Below are positions 56,083-64,000 of a DNA stretch of 64,000 nucleotides, one piece after another. Under the pieces are notes generated by a model, which was not told the DNA's origin, did no database searches, and saw only the letters and a program-made list of their open reading frames with translations. Made by a program: the position numbers and the translations under genes. The stretch's first letter is position 1; each line of letters starts with the position of its first letter. This DNA is from Eunapius fragilis. Lineage: Eukaryota > Porifera > Demospongiae > Spongillida > Spongillidae. The stretch covers positions 4,509,504 through 4,573,503 of the forward strand of contig OY811980.1 in the NCBI GenBank assembly GCA_963681505.1. Direction: 5' to 3'.

Positions 56083-56355
56083 TTATTTAACCATCCAGGC
56101 TTGCAATCCAGTTGGGGGCTCCACCTGCAGGACAGATCCATCCACCCTTTCTTTTCTTGCTACTTTCCACAGATCTGTACCCCTTCTATCCAGCTCATCA
56201 ATCCATTTATTCATCTTGTCTGATCTCCAGTTCGGCCTTCTTCTCGATATCTTTCCATCTTCCATAGTCTCTTCCTCAGACATCATACCCGACGTAACGC
56301 ACTTCCAAGCCTCCTTTTCATCACTTGTAATAACCTTACTGCGGCGTTCCCAAAG
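56083..56355 (-). CDS. last exon of an uncharacterised gene
   Basis: An open stretch of 90 codons on the minus strand directly after a good acceptor (tttcacttag), ending in TAA. It reads LWERRSKVITSDEKEAWKCV, an acidic linker, then RRRPNWRSDKMNKWIDELDR and a basic tail. The mixture of charged helices and the RPxWRS..mN..id.LDR wording resembles C-terminal parts of multi-copy uncharacterised proteins in invertebrate genomes, often transposon-linked. No upstream exon was found within 600 bases, so it may be a fragment. Function unknown. Confidence 0.4.
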   Translation of the reverse strand, partial: LWERRSKVITSDEKEAWKCVTSGMMSEEETMEDGKISRRRPNWRSDKMNKWIDELDRRGTDLWKVARKERVDGSVLQVEPPTGLQAWMVK

Positions 56356-57020
56356 CTAAGTGAAAGAACTCAATTTTATATACATTACGAATCAATATCA
56401 CCAACGTACTCTTTGCTGTCTAGCTCTTGCACTTATTTTTCTTGTACGGCCCTCAGTTACTACTCGCTTGAGTGACTTCCTGTAGGTAGTGAGTGCTGCT
56501 GCATGCAAAATACTATATATATATATATATGGGACAGTTCACGCGAAACTGGCGTATCACGTTTTTATATATAAAGTTATAAAAATGATTCACTTTGAAA
56601 TCGCTACATCTCCCGAACCGTAAATGCTATTGACTTCCTATTTTCAACACTTCATACTACATCATTTCTCTCTGGTAAAACAATTTTTGGGCTCTTGCAT
56701 TAGCTTCGTGCCAGTGTTGCAACGTCCGATACCCCTTGGGGTTCAAACTGGCCATATCTTTCGGCAGGACATTTCAATTAACTTCAAATTCGGTTTATAC
56801 GTAGAGGAGTCCTGTACCTATCGATTTGTCCTGTTCGTTAATTTTTACTTGATCCGTTACGGAGATACAGCTGTGCAAAGTAATTGCACATTTCTCGTTC
56901 ATTTCGCGCCATTAACCTACTCCAACCTGGTTCCCGCTACTCCGAGCACATGAATATACAATAACCTCCCGTGCCCATGCCACTACATGTACAACTGAAG
57001 TGCCACCGTTGTTCTTACAA
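56356..57020. other. spacer; (TA)n at about 56513-56531
   Basis: No gene is supported beyond the exon next to it. Confidence 0.3.
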
Positions 57021-58159
57021 ACGTCAGTGGTTCTCTTCTATAACAAACAGGATTCGTTAAGCGATCAAAATGCGTGGGATTCAGCTACCATCACCATACA
57101 AAACACGGTACGTACTACCAGTACCGATACGCGCGCACAACAATATGTGTCCCTGTCGATTCGGTCATACTCTTTGGGTGTCACTCATTGCGTGGCCATT
57201 TATAGGCTCACAACCTATGATAGTACGTCAGAGCCATGAGGTAAAGTGCACGGTGTATCAGCTAGGCTATGGGAGAGACGTGGTCGAGTTAAAGACACAT
57301 GCAGCGCAGCTATGCTGGAACATGTAACCCTTCCTTATTGTCGGGATTTGCGTTCTGCTGGCACATATGTTTTAAACGCCCACCGTTTTTCATTTCATCT
57401 GCATGGCTGGCACACACACACCCATGAACCAACACATACACACGTCTCACGTCACACTTATACACACTCTTTCCACTACCAGTATTCTTTCCCCTTGCTG
57501 TACACCCTGTGAATAGTTATGTGCTACATGGATTCACACATAAGCTTTGTCTATTTTGGTTATGTACAGTGCTTTGACTGGCTTACTATCCAACCCTCTT
57601 TCTCAAATATTTATATTCTGACTGATGTGTTTTTCACGTGTGTAAGTTTTATACACAGTGGTATAGGAGCATGGGGGCAAAGGCCCCCCTCCCAACCTCT
57701 CCCCCCATTGGTTGTATGTACTGGATTAATGTGTTGTACGTACTGGACTATTTGTTCCTGTCTCACAGTACCTGCCACATCATGACGTACCATGCCTCAT
57801 GTCCCATATTCCATTAAATGCATCCATTTACACACTCACACACTCATACAGACACAACACTCACATGCCAATCACTATAAATGCTGAAGCTATGAGTGTG
57901 TACCATTGAGAGGTTTAGGACTTACTATTTATTACCTTCCTTTGTTATATAAAATTTCCAGGGCCCTGATCTTTATCTTTAGGGATAAAGCAGGAATAAT
58001 ATTCCTGCCAGGCTTAGGTACAAAAGTATGTTTACAGAGTGGTAGATCTACATGTAATATCACAATAGCACAGATTCCTAGAAGGGGCCCATGTATAATG
58101 CTATACATACACACGTACGCGTGCGCATGTATAATGCAATACATACACACGTACGCGTG

Positions 58160-58210
<51 letters not shown>

Positions 58211-58593
58211 ACACACACACACACACACACACATACACACAAACCAGTGCTACTTAGAAATAGTGGTTCTGGTGGGTATGACTGTCAGTTTGCTATGACC
58301 AGATGCAAAGCCACCCATGGAAGTCACCCATGGAATATTGACTCTCATGTGATGGTGGCAAATAGATAGGCTAATGCCTTTGTGTTTAGGACTCTGCCAT
58401 TAAGAGACATATGGTCACATACCCACCTGAGGATCAGAGCAGTTGGTGTCATTTTTTTTTTGGATCTGGGGCAGTGCTACTTCCAAACATGTTACAGACC
58501 TGTGAGTTCCATAGGCTTTTGCATTTGGTCATATGTGTAGCAAACTTGACAGTCATCCTCGCCAGAACCACTAATCCTAAGTAGCATTGGAAT

Positions 58594-58664
<71 letters not shown>

Positions 58665-58752
58665 AGTGTTTGTGTGTGTAGCATTGGAAATTGGAACCTT
58701 TTTTTCTTGGAGGATGTGCAATTTATTTTTGTAATGTGTTGACAAGGATTGT
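57021..58752 (+). repeat. repeat unit A, left half of a large imperfect palindrome
   Basis: Reads from caaacgtcagtggttctctt through ggtacgtactaccagtaccg to the end phrase tgttgacaaggattgtac. Its reverse complement runs from the window end at 64000 back to about 62346 with very few changes. It is also a diverged tandem relative of 58753-60420. The open frames inside recur in mirror image and have no recognised product. Confidence 0.9.
58140..58690. repeat. foldback bordered by (CA)n and (TG)n, copy in unit A
   Basis: The (CA)n at about 58165-58235 is followed by agtgctacttagaaatagtg...gactgtcag. After about 180 bases come the inverted match cttgacagtcatcctcgcca...taagtagcattgg and then (TG)n at about 58598-58662. 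The two microsatellites are therefore the outer parts of one inverted repeat. Confidence 0.85.
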
Positions 58753-59852
58753 ACAGTATGTACTACCAGTACCGATACTTGCTCACAACATCATGTAGAA
58801 ATTGTGTCCCTGTTGATTTGGTCATACACTTTGGGTGCCACTCATTGCGTGGTCATTTATAGGCTCACAACCTATAACAGTACGTCAGAGCCATGATATA
58901 TAGTGCATGGTGTATCAGCTAGGCAAGGGGATAGGCGTGGTCGAGTTAAAGACACATGCAGTGCAGCTAGACTGGAACACATGTAACCCTTCCTTATTGT
59001 CGGGATTTGCGTTCTGCTGGCACATATATTTTAAACGCCCACCGTTTTTCATTTCATCTGCATGGCTGGCACACACACACACCCATGAACCAACACATAC
59101 ACACGTCTCACGTCACACTTATACACACTCTTTCCACTATTCTTTTCCCCTTGCTGTACACCCTGTAAATTGTTATGCGCTACATGGATTCACTTATAAG
59201 CTTTGTCTAGTTGAACTTTTTTTCTATGTCTTTCGGTTACAGTGCTTTCACTGGCCTACTATACAACCCTCTTTCTCAACTATTTGTATTCTGACTGATG
59301 TGTTTTTCACGTGTGTAACTGGATTGTGTGTTTTATACACAGTGGTATAGGAGCATGGAGGCTATGGGGGCAAAGTCCCAACAATTTTTTCAGAGGAAGG
59401 CCCACCTCCCAACCCCTCCCCCCATTGGTTGTATGTGCTGGATAAATGTGTTATGTACTGGACTATTTGTTCCTGTCTCACCGTACCTGCCACATCATGA
59501 CGTACCATGCCTCATGTCTCATATTCCATTACATGCATCCATTTACACACTCACAACTACATGTATCCCATGCCAATCACTATATACGCTGATGCTCTGA
59601 GTGTTTACCATTGAGAGGTTTAAAAAGACTTAGGTCTTACTATTTATTACCATCCTTTGTTATACCAGGGCCCTGATCTTTGTCTTTTGGGATAAAGCAG
59701 GAATAATATTCCTGCCGCGGGCGTATATACAAAAGTAGGTCTACTAAAGTCCCTCTTACAGAGTGGTAGATCTACAAGTAATATCACAAAAGATAAACAG
59801 CACAGATTCCTAGAAGGGGCCCATGTATAATGCTATACATACACACGCACAT

Positions 59853-59892
<40 letters not shown>

Positions 59893-60256
59893 TACACATA
59901 CACACACAAACCAGTGCTACTTAGAATTAGTGGTTCTGGTGGGTATGACTGTCAGTTTGCTATGACCAGATGCAAAGCCACCCATGGAAGTCACCCATGG
60001 AATGTTGATTTACATGAGATTGTGGCAAATAGATAGGCTATGTTTAGGACTCTGCAATTAATGAGACATACTGTCACAAACCCACCTGAGGATCACAGCA
60101 CTTGGTATCATATTTTACGTCTGTTTTTGGATCTGTGGCAGTGCTGCTCCCAAAGATGTTACAGGTGACTTACATAGGCTTTTGCATTTGGTCGTATGTG
60201 TAGCAAATTTGACAGCCATCCTCATAAGGACCACTAATCCTAAGGAGCATTGAAAT

Positions 60257-60328
<72 letters not shown>

Positions 60329-60420
60329 TTGTGTATGTGAGTGTATGGTGTATGTCTACGTAGCATTGGAATCTTTCTTTTGCAATTTATTTTTTGTGAT
60401 GTGTTGACAAGCTACTTTTA
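58753..60420 (+). repeat. repeat unit B, tandem relative of unit A
   Basis: Follows unit A head to tail, opening agtatgtactaccagtaccg. It contains the same landmarks in the same order (ctcattgcgtgg, gtgtatcagctaggc, tgctggcacatat, CA tract, foldback, TG tract at about 60262-60327), with clear divergence and small indels. Confidence 0.88.
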
Positions 60421-60452
60421 GATCTGCTCACCTAGAGATGGAAGCCTTGCAT

Positions 60453-60654
60453 ACAAGTAATAAAGACATTCTTTATGAGATAATTGATGGCATATAGGAT
60501 TGGAAGGCAAAAGGAAGAAAACAAGGGTCTACTAAGGGGAAATGTAATACGCACACAGTTGAACAACATAATGTCCTACAAATGTGCTAAATATAACATA
60601 TTTCCTCTATTGCCTGTCAATCATATATACCAACTTAATGTTTTTATTACTTGT
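60453..60654. repeat. palindromic MITE, family member 3 (decayed)
   Basis: The ends acaagtaataaagacattct and aatgtttttattacttgt pair imperfectly. The inner words gatggcatataggattggaag and acaagggtctactaaggggaa match the member at 50876-51190. Many mismatches mark it as the oldest of the three. Confidence 0.75.
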
Positions 60655-61029
60655 TCCATCAATTCTTTTTCTTCATGAGATAGAACATAACTATTTTGAA
60701 ATAAGACCATTAGTGGTGTTACACAGTTTAGGAGGGGTATACTGTGTGGGGATGTGTCTCCTGGATGGAATGGTAAAAAGGGGGAAGGAGATCCCTACGT
60801 CGAAGTGTGACATCTATGGAAGAGGGGGTGCCCTGATGTGGAGGAGCAAGGGGCACCTGCTGTGAAGTGGGTGGGGAATCCCATGTGAAACAGGTGGGGA
60901 TGGAAGCACTGATGTGGTGGAGCAAGTAGCATGCATCCATTGGTGGCCTTGTACCAACATATAGGGGCTACCATTGGTGGAGGTCCAAACGCAGCTTGCT
61001 AAGCGTTTTCAAAGCTACCATTGTGTGTG

Positions 61030-61074
<45 letters not shown>

Positions 61075-61279
61075 TATAGCATTGGTACCTTTCTTAGAGG
61101 ATTTATTTTTTGTGCAAGCTACTTGTGGACAGATGGGAAGCCTTGCATAAGTGGCAGTGAATATTATTGCTTAGCCTATCTCAAAGATTTGGAAAGACTG
61201 GGCCACTGTAGAGTTTATACAGAGAGCATTCACTGACATGGCTTCTATTTACCCATGGGTATACCCGCAGTACTGAGTT
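60655..61279. other. spacer with partial unit end and (TG)n
   Basis: The (TG)n at about 61028-61072, followed by tagcattggtacctttcttag and ggaagccttgcat, repeats the end of unit B, so a partial unit lies here. At 60740-60920 phrases such as ggggatg and gtggagcaag recur. No gene. Confidence 0.4.
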
Positions 61280-62345
61280 GGTATTTTACTTACACATGAA
61301 GCTTCAGGACTAGTATATATACAGGAGCACCTTGATGGTGAGCTCCCCCCCCCCCCCCCCCCCCCCCTCCCCCATTATTCCAACTCTTTCATGACCACTA
61401 TCAGCTGAAATAGAGGAGTCTTTAAAACCCTCCCAATTTGAGTACAGTGAATGGTATATGGGACATGTATAGTGGAGCCTCACGGGGGCCTCTGACAAAT
61501 GTATTGTGACATTTGCCCCCATGACCCCCGTGATCCTACCCACTGACACCAGCCCAATCCATGCAACACACAGTCCAGTTGCATGTGTGAAATACATCAC
61601 ATCAGTGACATGGAGTCCTTTGGACATGACCATGTAGAGGAGGCCATGGGATATGAGCATACAGTGAAGGGCATGAGTCTGACAAGACATACTACCATTT
61701 TGTGCTGATACAATTATGACCACTAAAGAATCGAAGGTAATGTTACTTGCACATGTAGGACCAAACATAAAGAGAATGAATCTGAATATAAACATAACAA
61801 AAATAGTTGAGAAAGAGGTAGGCCAGTGAAAGCACTGTAACCGAAAGATATAGAAAAAAAAGTTCAAATCGACAAAGCATATGAGTGAATCTATGTAGCA
61901 CATGTAAATTGTTATGTTGTGTGCAACATAACAATTTACAGGGTTTACAGCAAGGGGAAAAGAATAGTGTCTTATGGTGGAAAGAGTGTGAATAGTCATG
62001 ACATGAGACGTGTGTATGTTCATGGGTGTGGTTCATGTGTGTGTGTGCCAGCCGTGCAGATGAAATGAAAAATGGTGGGTGTTATATGTGCCAGCAGAAT
62101 GCATAATAAGGAAGGGTTACATGTGTTCCAGCCCGCATGTGTCTTTAACTCGACCACGCCTCTCCCATAGCCAAGCTGATACACCGTGCACTAGATATCA
62201 TGGCTCTGACGTATTGTTATAGGTTGTGAGCCTATAAATGGCCACGCAATGAGTGGCACCCAAAGAGTATGACCAAATCGACAGGGACACAATTTCTACA
62301 TGATGTTGTGCACGCATATCGGTACTGGTAGTACTTACGTACCGT
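61280..62345 (-). repeat. repeat unit B', inverted, with an internal divergent segment
   Basis: On the minus strand, from 62345: ggtacgtaagtactaccagt, then the same landmarks as unit B, including gaacttttttttctatatct. It is interrupted by about 300 bases with no match (around 61580-61780). A small hairpin (tgttatgttgcacacaacataaca, about 61910-61935) is present. A C run of about 25 bases lies at 61347-61370. It pairs with unit B to make the inner part of the palindrome. Confidence 0.75.
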
Positions 62346-62852
62346 ACAATCCTTGTCAACATATTACAAAAATAAATTGCACATCCTTCAAGAAAGAAAG
62401 GTTCCAATGCTACACACACACAAACACTCACATCACACACACAAACACACACACACACATACACACACACATACACACACGCACACTGAAATTCCAATGC
62501 TACTAACAAGAAGAATTAGTGGTTCAGGTGAGGATGACTGTCAAGTTTGTTGCTACACATATGACCAAATGCAAAAGCCTATGGAACTCACAGGTCTGTA
62601 ACATGTTTGGAAGCAGCACTACCCCAGATCCACACAAAAAATGACACCAACTGCTCTAATCCTCAGGTGTATGTGACCATATGTCTCTTAATGGCAGAGT
62701 CCTAAACACAAAGGCATTAGCCTATCTATTTGCCACCATCACATGAGAGTCAATATTCCATGGGTGACTTCCATGGGTGGCTTTGCATCTGGTCATAGCA
62801 AACTGACAGTCATACCCACCAGAACCACTATTTCTAAGTAGCACTGGTTTGT

Positions 62853-62946
<94 letters not shown>

Positions 62947-64000
62947 GTGTGTGCGTGTGCGTGCGTGTGTATGTATAGCATTATACATTTACTTTTATAC
63001 ATAAGCCTGGCAGGAATATTATTCCTGCTTTATCCCTAAAGATAAAGATCAGGGCCCCGGAAATTTTATATAACAAAGGAAGGTAATAAATAGTAAGTCC
63101 TAAACCTCTCAATGGTACACACTCATAGCTTCAGCATTTATAGTGATTGGCATGTGAGTGTTGTGTCTGTATGAGTGTGTGAGTGTGTAAATGGATGCAT
63201 TTAATGGAATATGGGACATGAGGCATGGTACGTCATGATGTGGCAGGTACTGTGAGACAGGAACAAATAGTCCAGTACGTACAACACATTAATCCAGTAC
63301 ATACAACCAATGGGGGGAGAGGTTGGGAGGGGGGCCTTTGCCCCCATGCTCCTATACCACTGTGTATAAAACTTACACACGTGAAAAACACATCAGTCAG
63401 AATATAAATATTTGAGAAAGAGGGTTGGATAGTAAGCCAGTCAAAGCACTGTACATAACCAAAATAGACAAAGCTTATGTGTGAATCCATGTAGCACATA
63501 ACTATTCACAGGGTGTACAGCAAGGGGAAAGAATACTGGTAGTGGAAAGAGTGTGTATAAGTGTGACGTGAGACGTGTGTATGTGTTGGTTCATGGGTGT
63601 GTGTGTGCCAGCCATGCAGATGAAATGAAAAACGGTGGGCGTTTAAAACATATGTGCCAGCAGAACGCAAATCCCGACAATAAGGAAGGGTTACATGTTC
63701 CAGCATAGCTGCGCTGCATGTGTCTTTAACTCGACCACGTCTCTCCCATAGCCTAGCTGATACACCGTGCACTTTACCTCATGGCTCTGACGTACTATCA
63801 TAGGTTGTGAGCCTATAAATGGCCACGCAATGAGTGACACCCAAAGAGTATGACCGAATCGACAGGGACACATATTGTTGTGCGCGCGTATCGGTACTGG
63901 TAGTACGTACCGTGTTTTGTATGGTGATGGTAGCTGAATCCCACGCATTTTGATCGCTTAACGAATCCTGTTTGTTATAGAAGAGAACCACTGACGTTTG
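62346..64000 (-). repeat. repeat unit A', inverted, running off the window end
   Basis: The reverse complement of unit A (57021-58752), almost identical over long stretches such as 63225-63999. It contains the third complete CA/TG-bordered foldback (62404-62980). The end at 64000 is still within the match, so the palindrome continues outside the window. Confidence 0.9.

Noticed and set aside
57000-60000. Series of 80-150 codon frames in the 57-64 kb units
   Set aside because: They recur in every unit with frameshifts, contain Thr-His repeats from CA tracts and have no recognised domain.

Overview
The window reads as invertebrate animal DNA. It has spliced genes with short introns (several of 40-140 bases), an arrestin-domain (ARRDC-type) gene family, a HECT-type and a BEN-type gene, many CA/TG microsatellites, and a very dense load of metazoan transposable elements. 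The short introns and the tacatgta/gcatgcatg-rich base composition make a sponge my best guess, but this is inference. There is no bacterial operon structure, no CRISPR array, and I recognised no rRNA or tRNA gene. All splice sites were placed by hand from GT/AG and reading frame.

Layout. 0.5-1.8 kb: an intact arrestin-domain gene. 2.0-4.1 kb: nested DNA transposons, one of which (2949-3701; 28-base terminal inverted repeats, 9-base target duplication) carries a RecQ-helicase fragment. 4.4-7.2 kb: dispersed, microsatellite and tandem repeats. 7.7-8.3 kb: a small three-exon BEN-domain gene (minus). 8.8-10.0 kb: remains of a TNP2/DUF4218-like transposon protein. 10.9-14.5 kb: a full-length hAT element with an 8-base target duplication and one frameshift. 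14.5-19.5 kb: a palindromic MITE, dispersed repeats and an eroded Ty3/Gypsy fragment. 19.5-23.6 kb: complete Ty3/Gypsy element 1. 23.8-24.4 kb: a foldback element. 25.6-30.1 kb: a second intact arrestin gene and two arrestin pseudogenes, one split by an 832-base hAT insertion with a perfect 8-base target duplication.

30.3-45.5 kb: the most striking structure. Two inverted arms of about 2.39 kb, nearly identical, enclose one multi-exon gene for a G2E3-like protein (N-terminal conserved block, Cys/His zinc finger, C-terminal HECT-like domain). Each arm carries the same unrecognised coding-like region, reading outward. Ty3/Gypsy element 2 sits in an intron of the HECT gene. Without that insertion the unit would be about 10 kb.

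46-64 kb: two hAT-like non-autonomous elements, a G-rich minisatellite block, a second palindromic MITE, Ty3/Gypsy element 3, an exon of an uncharacterised gene, and a large imperfect palindrome (57.0 kb to the window end) made of about 1.6-kb units arranged A-B-B'-A', each containing a foldback flanked by CA/TG tracts.

The likely host genes are the two arrestin-domain genes, the BEN gene, possibly the HECT gene and the 56.1-56.4 kb exon. Nearly all the rest is mobile or repetitive DNA. The three Ty3/Gypsy elements are unrelated at the LTR level, yet all have very short LTRs (94, 128 and 141-153 bases) with a GCATGCGCT core that resembles an NRF-1 site.
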